Shown piece by piece: positions 8,756-16,295 of a stretch of DNA of 64,000 nucleotides. The DNA is from JABDBE01 sp963832245 (GTDB lineage Bacteria > Acidobacteriota > Terriglobia > Terriglobales > Acidobacteriaceae), in NCBI GenBank assembly GCA_963832245.1, contig CAWHTG010000004.1, positions 1,488,001-1,552,000 of the forward strand, written 5' to 3'. The notes beneath the pieces were generated by a model. That model was not told the origin of the DNA. It worked only from the letters and a program-made list of their open reading frames with translations, and ran no database searches. Both the position numbers and the translations under genes were made by a program. Position 1 is the first letter of the stretch; each line of letters begins with the position of its first letter.

Positions 8756-8899
8756 ATGGAGCGCAAGATCTTCTGGATCTGCTTCACCGTGCTCGGCTTG
8801 GCGGCGGATTTTATTTTGCCGCTATGGTGGGCGCTGGCAGCGACCGTACCAATAATTTACGTGAGTTGGTGGATCGCGTATCGGAGCGACTGGTTTTGA
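8756..8899 (+). CDS. 47-residue hydrophobic membrane protein
   Basis: ATG 8756 to TGA 8899 encodes MERKIFWICFTVLGLAADFI, continuing PLWWALAATVPIIYVSWW and ending WIAYRSDWF. There are two hydrophobic stretches with charged ends, consistent with a two-helix or hairpin inner-membrane peptide. The amino acid make-up is unlike random translation (Trp-rich, charges only at the ends). The ribosome site is poor; GGAAAGG lies about 17 nt upstream. It is divergent from lpxD and ends just before a hairpin with a T tail. No family is recognised. Confidence 0.45.
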   Translation: MERKIFWICFTVLGLAADFILPLWWALAATVPIIYVSWWIAYRSDWF

Positions 8900-8927
8900 G
8901 AGCCTCGCGGCAGCATCCCCGTGACTA

Positions 8928-8979
8928 AGAGACGTAGCAAGCAACGTCTGTACAGACGTAGCTTTCTGCGTCTCTTTTT
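8928..8979 (+). terminator. Compound palindrome with T5 tail
   Basis: The outer arms AGAGACG (8928-8934) and CGTCTCT (8969-8975) enclose a perfect 16-nt palindrome ACGTCTGTACAGACGT (8944-8959). TTTTT follows at 8975-8979. It lies between the convergent ends of the small membrane ORF and the LpxL-type gene, so it can serve as terminator for the plus-strand ORF. Its sequence belongs to the AGACGTAGC repeat family of this window. Confidence 0.55.
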
Positions 8980-8980
8980 G

Positions 8981-9880
8981 CTAATAAAGCGGCGGCTGGC
9001 CTTCAGGTCGGGTTTTCCAGCGGCGATGCACCCACAACCATTGATCCGGATATCGCCGCACGTAGTTCTCGATTGCTTTCGTGAATGAGGCGGTGTTGGC
9101 TGTGGCGTCGGCATCGTCATCGCCCGTGCGCACCAAGTTGATTGCGGGGTCGAAGCGCAGGCGATATTTTCGCAGCGCGGGATCCCAAATCGTAAAGCCG
9201 GGGACTACGGCGGCGTCCGTACGCAGCGCGATTCTCGCCAGGCCACTCGCCGTGCAGGCCGGAATCCCAAAAAAGTCCACGAACACCCCCTGCGGCGGAG
9301 TCATGTTCGTATCCATAAGGATTCCCACGGTCTCCCCGGCTTTCATCGCTCCGAGCAAGCCGCGAACGAAGTCGTCTTTATCGACCATGGAGTTGCCGTG
9401 CATGGTGCGATATTGACGGGTCAGGCGGTCGAGATGCACGTTGTCGAGGGGGCGCATTACGACGTGCAGAGGATGTCCGTGGAGGGAATGTGTAAAGGCT
9501 GAGAGCTCCCAGGCTCCCAGGTGAGCGGTCAGAAACAGAACCCCTTTGCCTCGGGCTAAGGCGCGTTCATAGTTCTCGAATCCGTCATAGACCACAACTT
9601 TGCCGACATTTTCGAGCGTGTACTTGGGAAAAAGGCAAACCTCCGCTAACTGACGTCCGAAGGAGGTAAAGACGCCTCGCAGGATTTTCGCCCGCTGGTG
9701 GCGGCTCTTGTCCGGAAATGCCAGCGCAAGGTTGCGCATGCCCACCCGCCTCAGACGAATGTGCAGCAGATAAACTGTCCAAGCGAGAGCAATCCCCGCA
9801 GCCCGCGCCAAAGGACGAGGCAACGCGCCTATGAACTTGATGATCAGCCAGGCGAGCGCGTACTCGAGTCGCTGACGCAT
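8981..9880 (-). CDS. LpxL/HtrB-type lipid A acyltransferase
   Basis: 299 residues. An N-terminal membrane anchor (about 10-40) precedes the lysophospholipid acyltransferase domain. The catalytic H-x4-E motif is HLGAWE (His120, Glu125). Further family blocks are RPLDN (about 147-151) and GVFVDFFGIPA near residue 200. It should add secondary acyl chains to lipid A at the inner face of the inner membrane. Whether the donor is lauroyl or myristoyl cannot be told. It is the first gene of the minus-strand envelope group with lpxD and lnt. Confidence 0.88.
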   Translation of the reverse strand: MRQRLEYALAWLIIKFIGALPRPLARAAGIALAWTVYLLHIRLRRVGMRNLALAFPDKSRHQRAKILRGVFTSFGRQLAEVCLFPKYTLENVGKVVVYDGFENYERALARGKGVLFLTAHLGAWELSAFTHSLHGHPLHVVMRPLDNVHLDRLTRQYRTMHGNSMVDKDDFVRGLLGAMKAGETVGILMDTNMTPPQGVFVDFFGIPACTASGLARIALRTDAAVVPGFTIWDPALRKYRLRFDPAINLVRTGDDDADATANTASFTKAIENYVRRYPDQWLWVHRRWKTRPEGQPPLY

Positions 9881-9964
9881 GTCGGGGGAAAGGGTGACGG
9901 TAGCACCGGGAAAATCCTACGTCAAACAAACCGCTCGGATATTTTGTCAAGGAATGACCTTGCC

Positions 9965-10663
9965 TTACTTGCTGGCCTCCTTCGCCCATTTGGCTAGTGT
10001 CGCAAGGAATGGATAAGCGTCTTTCGGTGCTTCGATCTCGCCCTGCAGAGCCGCCTTGGTAGTCACCATATGCCCGTAGAACTGTCGCGTGCTGTCTTTA
10101 TCCTGCTTGATGACGGCACCGTTCAACTCTAATCCGGCAAAAATACCGCGGGTGCGAGAGTAGCTCAGGACCTGGGCACGCATCTTCCAGTCGGTATCGG
10201 CTGCGGCGTGGCGACCAACCGGACCTGCCGCAACACTGGCATTGGCACCCAGTTTGAAGTTGCTGGAGAGCAAGTTGCGCATGCCATTCTGGTTCATGAC
10301 CAGCATGACCAAGTCGACCGCCTGGCCACCAATCTGAAGCCCGAAGCTCCCACCCTTAACCGTGAAGAAGGCTGGCGCACTCCAGCCTTTGGGGGTACGG
10401 CAACTGGCGACGCCACGGCCATAGTGGGCCCCGACCACGAATCCAGCCTTCAACATCGAGGGTACGACGGCCACACATTCAGCCGAGCCTAGTACCTCCG
10501 CCGGAATGCCTTTATCGGGCGTTCCCTGGATTTCGTCTAATACCTCGGCAGCGGCCTGGACCCGTTCCTGGGCCCTACTTTCCTTGCCGCTCGCCTGCTC
10601 GTCAGCAGCAACTGCTATTGCCGCCAAACCGACTACAACCGACAGAACTAGAAGTTTCTTCAT
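9965..10663 (-). CDS. YSC84/SYLF-domain secreted lipid-binding protein
   Basis: 232 residues with a clear signal peptide (MKKLLVLSVVVGLAAIAVAA). The rest fits the Ysc84 actin-binding/SYLF family: VLDEIQGTPDKGIPAEVLGS, AVVPSMLKAGFVVGAHYGRGV, FFTVKGGSFGLQIGGQAVDL and a late GIFAGLELNGAVI. Bacterial members are periplasmic or membrane-associated lipid binders of uncertain role. It is a single gene with its own 5' region. Start chosen at the ATG in front of the signal peptide. Confidence 0.85.
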   Translation of the reverse strand: MKKLLVLSVVVGLAAIAVAADEQASGKESRAQERVQAAAEVLDEIQGTPDKGIPAEVLGSAECVAVVPSMLKAGFVVGAHYGRGVASCRTPKGWSAPAFFTVKGGSFGLQIGGQAVDLVMLVMNQNGMRNLLSSNFKLGANASVAAGPVGRHAAADTDWKMRAQVLSYSRTRGIFAGLELNGAVIKQDKDSTRQFYGHMVTTKAALQGEIEAPKDAYPFLATLAKWAKEASK

Positions 10664-10934
10664 TTTGCAGCTTTCCTAAACGGGATTCTTGGAACCAGTT
10701 GCAACTGATTCTAAAGGATTCTAGCGGTTGGCAAGGGGTTGGGACGGCGCAAGCGGGCAGTCTGTTGCTGATTCAGATACGTACCAAAAAATGCGGGGTT
10801 GGCAACGGTGACCCTAATCTCCGCTCCCAACCCCGTCTCCCAGGTTCTGTGGTAGGTGAAGCGAGTATGCGTCAGGCGGAGAAAGGGGGCAAGATTACGA
10901 GGGTCATTGTACTTTAGTAACTTGGAGGCACGCC
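10664..10934. promoter_or_regulatory. Intergenic region with G-rich inverted repeat
   Basis: No gene seen. CGGGGTTGG near 10796 and CCAACCCCG near 10827 form a 9-bp perfect stem with a loop of about 24 nt. A further GGGGTTGGGAC copy at about 10735 could pair with the same right arm. It lies upstream of the YSC84 gene and downstream of the regulator gene, both on the minus strand. The function is unknown; possibly a terminator or leader structure. Confidence 0.3.
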
Positions 10935-11609
10935 CTATTTCGCGGCGACCAGGTTGTGGGTGATGGCATGCACCGACAGCGCAATCCGATTCTGCACTCC
11001 GACTTTTCGCATCAACTTGGCGACGTGCGCCTTCACGGTGCGCTCTTCGATGCCCAGTGCCGAACCGATTTCTTTATTGGAGCGACCCGCCACCAGCATC
11101 TCCAGAACTTCCTTCTCGCGATCGGTAAAGGTGACACGGCCCGCGGGAAAGATTCGTCCCGGCGACGACGATACCCGCTCGATAAACATGGAAAGCACGC
11201 GGCGCGGCGCCCATACCGAGCCTTCATTCACTACCCGGATAGCTTGGACAAACTCAGCCGGCGAGGCGGCCTCGTCCACGTAGCCTTTGGCGCCCGAGGC
11301 AATGGCCTTCAGAATGGTTTCTTCATCGATGCCGGAACCTGTCACAATAATGCGCAGGTCAGGACGCGTAGCCTTGAGGCTGGCCATCAGATCGAAAAGG
11401 TTTTGGCCGTTGCGATTGCCCAGCAGGATCAGATCGATGCCCTGCAAGCTGCCAATGTCGGGAAGCGAGGCGGAGATCAGTTCGAAATCCACTTCGTTGT
11501 CGAACAGGGCCCTGAATCCCACAAACCGCAGTGGATCGCTTTCCACTACAGCAATACGGATCGGCGATTTCTTTACCGGTGCAGCTTTCGCGCCCATAGC
11601 AGATTTCAT
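10935..11609 (-). CDS. NarL/LuxR-type response regulator lacking the phosphoacceptor Asp
   Basis: 224 residues with a good ribosome site (AGGAAAGC before ATG). The receiver fold is recognisable (IRIAVVESDPLRFVGFRALF), but the phosphoacceptor site is LILLGNRNG, with Gly64 in place of Asp. The conserved Lys near the end of the receiver is replaced (AKGYVDEAA). The C-terminal LuxR HTH is intact: FTDREKEVLEMLVAGRSNKE and EERTVKAHVAKLMRKVGVQN. It is likely a phosphorylation-independent DNA-binding regulator. It is the second such protein in the window after 3484-4209, but the two are not close copies. Confidence 0.88.
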   Translation of the reverse strand: MKSAMGAKAAPVKKSPIRIAVVESDPLRFVGFRALFDNEVDFELISASLPDIGSLQGIDLILLGNRNGQNLFDLMASLKATRPDLRIIVTGSGIDEETILKAIASGAKGYVDEAASPAEFVQAIRVVNEGSVWAPRRVLSMFIERVSSSPGRIFPAGRVTFTDREKEVLEMLVAGRSNKEIGSALGIEERTVKAHVAKLMRKVGVQNRIALSVHAITHNLVAAK

Positions 11610-11733
11610 AGCTTTCCTACTCGAGTAGATGGAGCTAGCATATCTTCACCCGCTTTGGATGGAAAGTGCGGTAACGGTTTTGTAATTACGGCAGTAACAT
11701 GAAAACATCTTAGCAAAGAGAGGCGAGAAGCTC

Positions 11734-12177
11734 ATGAGGTTACCTTACCGATTACCATCCCAGCGACAGCTAGTGGTGCTCGCAGTGGTTCTGGTCGCGG
11801 CAGCCCTGTTTTCAGCGGCGCAGACGGCGTATCAGCCAAAGTTTAAGGGGGACCCCGCGCGCTCAGAGTCTGAAGCCAACGCGCTGGGTTACATGCGCAC
11901 GGTCATCCGAGCGCAAAAGCAATATTACAAAAAGAATGATAAGTACGCGCCTAGTCTGACAGATCTGGTCCACACCGGCTCTTTCACCCGCCGCATGGCC
12001 GAGACCAATCGAGGGGATTACACGGTGGGCTTCCATACGCGCAAAGATGGCTATGAATTAACACTTACTCCGAAGCAGTTGGATGCGGAGCATCGCGCGT
12101 TTTATGCCAATGAGGATGGAGTTATCCATGGAGATGAGCAGAAGGCGGCTGATGAGAATTCGCCGGCGGTGAAGTGA
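11734..12177 (+). CDS. Secreted pilin-like protein
   Basis: 147 residues. The N-terminal hydrophobic helix (about 13-29) ends with SAAQ as a likely signal sequence. It is followed by NALGYMRTVIRAQKQYYKKN and YAPSLTDLV, a pattern typical of the alpha1-C region and early globular part of type IV pilin-like proteins. No prepilin peptidase G-F-x4-E site is seen, so it is probably exported as a soluble or anchored pilin-fold protein rather than assembled. The ribosome site GAGAGGCGAG precedes ATG 11734. It is divergent from the regulator gene. Function unknown. Confidence 0.6.
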   Translation: MRLPYRLPSQRQLVVLAVVLVAAALFSAAQTAYQPKFKGDPARSESEANALGYMRTVIRAQKQYYKKNDKYAPSLTDLVHTGSFTRRMAETNRGDYTVGFHTRKDGYELTLTPKQLDAEHRAFYANEDGVIHGDEQKAADENSPAVK

Positions 12178-12237
12178 CAGCGTTGCGCCAGCGGGTAAGA
12201 CAAGGATCGCACTCCGATCTCATTAAGGATCTAGTTA

Positions 12238-12504
12238 TCACCCTCGGTGGGTCGTGGAAGGGTCGAGCAATCGTTGCGCCGTGCGACTCAAGAAATACCA
12301 CCACAGCGTCCCCAACGTGGTAAACCAAAGGAGAAAATTGTTGTTACGCCACCCGAGAATTACAGCCAGTAATGAGACTGGGAAGTCAATCATTATCAGG
12401 TAGTGCACTCCAGACTCCACGTCCGCGACCTTGATGATTATGCAAGCGCAAAAGTGCAGCAATGGCAATAGATAGACTAATTGCTTCCTACCTATAGAGC
12501 TCAT
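12238..12504 (-). CDS. Small hypothetical membrane protein
   Basis: 88 residues with three hydrophobic segments (YLLPLLHFCACIIIKV, YLIMIDFPVSLLAVILGW, FLLWFTTLGTLWWYFL). Family not recognised. It starts 5 bp after the stop of the upstream gene at 12510, so the two are probably co-transcribed. Confidence 0.55.
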   Translation of the reverse strand: MSSIGRKQLVYLLPLLHFCACIIIKVADVESGVHYLIMIDFPVSLLAVILGWRNNNFLLWFTTLGTLWWYFLSRTAQRLLDPSTTHRG

Positions 12505-12509
12505 ACGGG

Positions 12510-13253
12510 TCAGCGCGGATCCAGGGTACGATCCGCGACTCCGGGTTTTATCCCCACTGCCTTGTCATCGCGATAGGTGACGGTGAGTGGGTTCCCGCCA
12601 TCTGGATAATTCACCGTCCGATTTCCCGGTTCGCCGGATCCTTCTGGAATCCCCAAGCCAACAGCAAAATCGGCCTCCAGTTCGCTCATTCCCGGCTTGA
12701 CCTGGTGTTTGTCGATCGCGTCCCAAACGTCCGCGGGCCAATGTTTGTATAGCTCATGGGGATCTTGAATGAAAAGCATGTCGTCAGAGTAAAACTTGTA
12801 GTTTGCATCCTTGAGCGATCCGATCGAGAAGGCATAAGTATTGCCATCTTTCTCAAATACCGCCATCACCTGCCGCTCGCCGGGTGATTGCGGAGCGTTC
12901 TCACTGATGACGTCCTTGATCTGGAGCTTTTCAAGAGGTAGAAGTTTCCCAGCTTCGTGCGAAAAGTCCACGCGATGGCGGGTTGAATCGTAGGGATAAA
13001 ACGTATAGGCGTAGCCGACTTTGACCCACACCGGTTGTTGGGTCAGTTGGCGGGCGGAGGTTAGATCATAGGGATAAAGCTTCTTAGGGCTTACGTAGTA
13101 GTCGGGATTTAAGGGGGGCGCTTGCTTCTTCGCCTGCTCGACCTGGCTCTCATGCCGCTGGTACAGAATATAAGCGAGCCTGGCCCCCGACACCAGGATT
13201 GTCACAAGCATGACCAACTGAAGTCTTTCCTTGAGTTCAGGGCTGATCTGCAT
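12510..13253 (-). CDS. Membrane-anchored hypothetical protein with BamE/SmpA-like C-terminus
   Basis: 247 residues. One N-terminal membrane helix (about 11-32) follows a short cytoplasmic start. A periplasmic domain rich in Tyr and charged residues comes next (KKLYPYDLTSARQLTQQPVW). The end (KHQVKPGMSELEADFAVGLG onward to TVTYRDDKAVGI) has the spacing of SmpA/OmlA-type folds: a GMS-x-x-E helix, then a short beta hairpin with a late YxxxKAV strand. Unknown function. It heads a two-gene unit with the small membrane protein downstream. Confidence 0.6.
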   Translation of the reverse strand: MQISPELKERLQLVMLVTILVSGARLAYILYQRHESQVEQAKKQAPPLNPDYYVSPKKLYPYDLTSARQLTQQPVWVKVGYAYTFYPYDSTRHRVDFSHEAGKLLPLEKLQIKDVISENAPQSPGERQVMAVFEKDGNTYAFSIGSLKDANYKFYSDDMLFIQDPHELYKHWPADVWDAIDKHQVKPGMSELEADFAVGLGIPEGSGEPGNRTVNYPDGGNPLTVTYRDDKAVGIKPGVADRTLDPR

Positions 13254-13285
13254 AGAGCGTAACCTTACCAGAAAATTGGGATCAC

Positions 13286-13391
13286 GTAGGCCTGGACGCC
13301 TCGTCCGGGCAGCGAGCGAAACGAGGCCGGCATGGTCGCGAAGTAGCGGTGCTTCGCACCACCAGGCGGACGAGGGCCTCCGCCCCTACGC
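13286..13391. repeat. Imperfect long inverted repeat (GTAGG...CGTCC family)
   Basis: The left arm GTAGGCCTGGACGCCTCGTC (from 13286) and the right arm GGCGGACGAGGGCCTCCGCC...CTAC (to about 13389) are imperfect reverse complements. Inside is a small stem GGTGC-TTC-GCACC. It lies between divergent genes. The composition and arms match a common intergenic repeat class (GTAGGGGCGG...CCGCCCCTAC). Confidence 0.5.
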
Positions 13392-13427
13392 GTTATGCGG
13401 CTCTGGATGAGATAGACTTATATATAG

Positions 13428-13447
13428 GGGACACGATATTATGTCCC
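13428..13447 (+). promoter_or_regulatory. Possible operator upstream of the SufT-like gene
   Basis: GGGACA (13428-13433) and TGTCCC (13442-13447) form a 6-bp inverted repeat with an AT-rich 8-nt spacer. It lies just after a TATATATA stretch that could serve as -10 element (13418-13426) and 22 bp before the start codon. Placement fits a repressor site. The regulator is unknown. Confidence 0.3.
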
Positions 13448-13468
13448 GTCTTTTTTGAGGAGACGACC

Positions 13469-13789
13469 ATGGCTGCCGTGACTGAAGGCGAAGTTCTGAG
13501 CGCTCTAAAGCAGTGTTATGACCCGGAGATTCCCGTCAACATCGTGGATCTGGGCTTGATTTACGCCGTCCGCCTGGAACCTGTCGCCGACGACCGTCAG
13601 GATGTGTCGGTGGACCTTACGCTTACGTCACCCGGTTGCCCCTCGCATGTCATGATCGGCGAGCAAGTAAAAGCCAGGCTGGAACAGTTGCCCGGCATCC
13701 GTACCGCAACTGTGAACGTGGTGTGGACCCCGCCGTGGACGCCGGAGCGTCTGAGCCCCGAAGCTAGGACGCAGTTGGGGATTGAATAA
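13469..13789 (+). CDS. SufT/PaaD-like DUF59 (MIP18) iron-sulfur assembly protein
   Basis: 106 residues from ATG 13469, chosen because TTGAGGAGACG is a strong ribosome site; the frame also stays open upstream to 13349. MIP18/DUF59 features: YDPEIPVNIVDLGLIYAVRL, a VDLTLTSPGCPSHVMIGEQV block with the conserved cysteine in SPGCP, and VVWTPPWTPERLSPEAR at the end. Family members help Fe-S cluster assembly or delivery. No suf genes are adjacent. Confidence 0.85.
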   Translation: MAAVTEGEVLSALKQCYDPEIPVNIVDLGLIYAVRLEPVADDRQDVSVDLTLTSPGCPSHVMIGEQVKARLEQLPGIRTATVNVVWTPPWTPERLSPEARTQLGIE

Positions 13790-13796
13790 CAAATCT

Positions 13797-13823
13797 GTAG
13801 AGACGCCGCTTGCTGCGTCTCGG
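13797..13823. repeat. GTAGAGACG-type palindromic repeat between convergent genes
   Basis: GAGACGC (13799-13805) and GCGTCTC (13815-13821) are perfect inverted arms with an 9-nt loop. The element lies 8 bp past the SufT-like stop and 3 bp before the end of the convergent methyltransferase gene. It could act as a bidirectional terminator, though there is no T run. Confidence 0.5.
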
Positions 13824-13825
13824 CG

Positions 13826-14575
13826 TCAGTAGATTGCGTGCCCCGGCGCTGGCGTCCTTACGTCAGGCTTCGAGGCGATTAGCAACAATCCCCCAATCCG
13901 TTTAAACGCCCGCAAATCTTCCAGGCTGTGAAATGACTTCGTCTGGTAGTCATCCGGAGTGGGCGTGTCATCAGGAATTCGCCGGGCTTCGATGTTCTCA
14001 AAGCCGTGCTTCTTGAGCAGTTCAGCGTATTCTGCCTCCGAGCGCACGTGCACTGGCACGTTAAGCTTGTCCACCCATTGCAGCGAGTAGGGATTGTCCT
14101 TGTAGAGGTTAATCAGAATGAACATGCGTCCGTGCGGCGCCATCACCCGGAGCAACTCCGCCAACGCCCGCTCCTGATCCGGATAATAATAAAACGATTC
14201 CACGGAAAGCATCTTGTCGAAGAAGTTCTCTTCCCACGGAATTTCCTGGGCCGATCCCCAGACATACAAAATGTTTTCGAAATCCTTCGAAGCCGCACGC
14301 GCCCGGCGGATCATTTCATCCGAAACATCGATGCCAACCACTTGGCCAAATCCCTCCGGCCCATCGCTGACTAATCGCGCCAGCAGCCGAGTCGCCCAGC
14401 CAGAGCCGCACCCCAGATCGAGGACACGTTCCCCGGGACGAAGATCCATGAGCCGGATGGTCTTGGCCGTGATGTCGGCGTGATGGCGCTCCATCGCTTC
14501 GCCCTCACCTGCTTCGGCCCAGCGGTTGAATTCTTGCTGGAGGCGCTCGTCGGGAGTCGGTACAGTCTCTGGCAT
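13826..14575 (-). CDS. Class I SAM-dependent methyltransferase (UbiE-like)
   Basis: 249 residues. The SAM-binding motif I is VLDLGCGSGWA (about 51-61). VVGIDVSDEMIRRAR follows as motif II, then VWGSAQEIPW and FFDKMLSVESFYYYPDQERA as motifs III and IV, the arrangement of Methyltransf_11/UbiE-type small-molecule methyltransferases. The substrate cannot be told. Ribosome site GAAGGG. It is divergent from the zinc-ribbon/permease pair. Confidence 0.75.
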   Translation of the reverse strand: MPETVPTPDERLQQEFNRWAEAGEGEAMERHHADITAKTIRLMDLRPGERVLDLGCGSGWATRLLARLVSDGPEGFGQVVGIDVSDEMIRRARAASKDFENILYVWGSAQEIPWEENFFDKMLSVESFYYYPDQERALAELLRVMAPHGRMFILINLYKDNPYSLQWVDKLNVPVHVRSEAEYAELLKKHGFENIEARRIPDDTPTPDDYQTKSFHSLEDLRAFKRIGGLLLIASKPDVRTPAPGHAIY

Positions 14576-14594
14576 CGGCCCTTCTCGTATGGTT

Positions 14595-14690
14595 AATGGA
14601 GGACGGGCGTCTCACCCGTCCAACCGGGCGCGGACGCCCCGGCTCCATTGTAGTGCCGGGACGGCGGCGCTACGTCTATGCTACATTTGC
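14595..14690. repeat. Repeat-rich leader with AATGGAG...CTCCATT palindrome
   Basis: AATGGAG (14595-14601) and CTCCATT (14643-14649) bracket GGACGGGCGTCTCACCCGTC and GGCGCGGACGCCCC-type sub-palindromes. GCCGGGACGGCGGCGCTACG follows. This is typical intergenic repeat sequence of this genome, placed between divergent genes. Confidence 0.4.
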
Positions 14691-14697
14691 CTTCCTT

Positions 14698-14865
14698 ATG
14701 GCTTCAAATCCCGAGCCTCCGCCCGAACCCGAGCCTGAACTTCTCTATTGCCCGAAATGTGCTGTCGAGGTCTCCGATCCGCTGACCTGTGGCGATTGTT
14801 CGGCCGTCATCTGCCGCCGCTGCGGCAGCCCGCTCGAATCAGCCGACGAATTGGGGATGGGATAA
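14698..14865 (+). CDS. Small zinc-ribbon protein
   Basis: 55 residues from ATG 14698. A Pro/Glu-rich start (NPEPPPEPEPE) precedes three CxxC pairs: CPKC, CGDC, CRRC, the spacing of a small zinc-binding ribbon. The stop lies 3 bp before the ATG of the permease, so it is co-transcribed. Role unknown, possibly a regulator or accessory of the permease (inference). Confidence 0.6.
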   Translation: MASNPEPPPEPEPELLYCPKCAVEVSDPLTCGDCSAVICRRCGSPLESADELGMG

Positions 14866-14868
14866 ACC

Positions 14869-16287
14869 ATGCAGACTACGGTCGCATCGCCGACTCCGAC
14901 GACGAAGGCCGAGCCCACCCTGGTTCGCGGCCTCACACTGCTCGATTCGATTCTTCTGCTCGCCAGCGGCATCATCGGCTCGTCCATTTTCTTGACCGCC
15001 AAGGATATCGCCGGGCCGCTGCCCCAGCCCATCTTGTTCCTTGGAGTCTGGGTGCTGGGCGGCGTGATTTCGCTGTTTGGCTGCGTGGCCTTCGCCGAAC
15101 TGGGGTCGATGTTTCCCGACTCCGGCGGTCAATACATTTATCTGCGCGAAGCCTACGGCGACCTGCCCGCGTTTCTCTACGGCTGGATGCTATTCAGCGT
15201 CGCCAATGGCGGATCGATCGCCGCGCTCGCCGTGGCCTCGGCGGCATATATGGGGCACGTCATCCCCGTAATTTCGCAAGAGCACGTTGTGCTCGCAACG
15301 TTAGGTATCACGGTGACCCGCGCTCAGGTCGTGGGCCTTCTCCTAATTGTTGTGCTCACTTACGTCAATGTGGTCGGGCTGCGCTGGGGAGCGCTGCTGC
15401 AAAATGTCTCCACTTGGACTAAGTTCGCCGCTATGGGCGCTTTCGTGGTTCTCGGATTCGCCATCGGCAAGGGCGATTGGGCGAACTTCAGCGGACATGG
15501 CGCCGGCTTGATCATCGGCCTCAGCTCAGGGCAATTCATCTCCGCGTTAGGGGTTGGGCTGATTGCTGTTTTCTGGGCTTACGACGGATGGGTTTATATC
15601 ACGTGGGTTGCAGGCGAGGTCAAGGAGCCGCGGCGCAATGTGCCGTTGGCGATGGTGTTGGGCATTCTCGTGGTCGGCGTAATTTACATGGCGATGAACC
15701 TCACCTACATCTATGCCATGCCGCTGAGCGAAATCGCCAAACATGAAACCGTGGCCCATGCTGCCGCCGCAGCGCTGTTCTCTCCGCGTGCTGCGGTCTG
15801 GCTTTCCGCCACTATCGCCATTTCCTGCTTCAGCGCTGCCGCCACTTGCACACTGTCGGGCGCGCGCGTCTACCTCGCGATGGCGCAGGATGGTGTTTTC
15901 TTCAAGCGTATGGCGGTCATCCATCCCAAGTGGCGCACCCCGGCGTTCAGCCTGATCGGACAAGGAATTTGGGCAGGCGTCTTGACGCTCAGTGGACGCT
16001 ACGACCAGCTTTACACCTATGTGATTTACGGAATGGTGCTGTCATACACGCTGACCGTGATTGCCCTGTTCATCCTGCGCTGGAAGCGGCCGGACATCCC
16101 GCGCCCTTACCGCTGCGCGGGTTATCCGTGGCTGCCCGCAATCTACGTTTTGGTTGGGACCGCATGGACGCTGAACACCCTCATCACCCGACCGACCGAA
16201 GCTTTCTGGGGGACGACCATTGTGCTGATCGGCGTGCCGGGATATTTGTACTGGAAGCGGAGCGCGAAAAACCCAGCGCTACGCTGA
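14869..16287 (+). CDS. APC-family amino acid permease
   Basis: This 472-residue multi-pass inner-membrane transporter has about 12 hydrophobic helices. The first helix region carries LLASGIIGSSIFL, the G-x-G-like unwound segment of APC transporters, then GCVAFAELGSMFPDSGGQYI and LREAYGDLPAFLYGWM, which are LAT/APC signature blocks. AYDGWVYITWVAGEVKEPRR marks the helix 6 region. The amino acid specificity is unknown. It follows the zinc-ribbon gene and is followed 8 bp later by the YndJ-like gene. Confidence 0.88.
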   Translation: MQTTVASPTPTTKAEPTLVRGLTLLDSILLLASGIIGSSIFLTAKDIAGPLPQPILFLGVWVLGGVISLFGCVAFAELGSMFPDSGGQYIYLREAYGDLPAFLYGWMLFSVANGGSIAALAVASAAYMGHVIPVISQEHVVLATLGITVTRAQVVGLLLIVVLTYVNVVGLRWGALLQNVSTWTKFAAMGAFVVLGFAIGKGDWANFSGHGAGLIIGLSSGQFISALGVGLIAVFWAYDGWVYITWVAGEVKEPRRNVPLAMVLGILVVGVIYMAMNLTYIYAMPLSEIAKHETVAHAAAAALFSPRAAVWLSATIAISCFSAAATCTLSGARVYLAMAQDGVFFKRMAVIHPKWRTPAFSLIGQGIWAGVLTLSGRYDQLYTYVIYGMVLSYTLTVIALFILRWKRPDIPRPYRCAGYPWLPAIYVLVGTAWTLNTLITRPTEAFWGTTIVLIGVPGYLYWKRSAKNPALR

Positions 16288-16295
16288 GAGATCCT

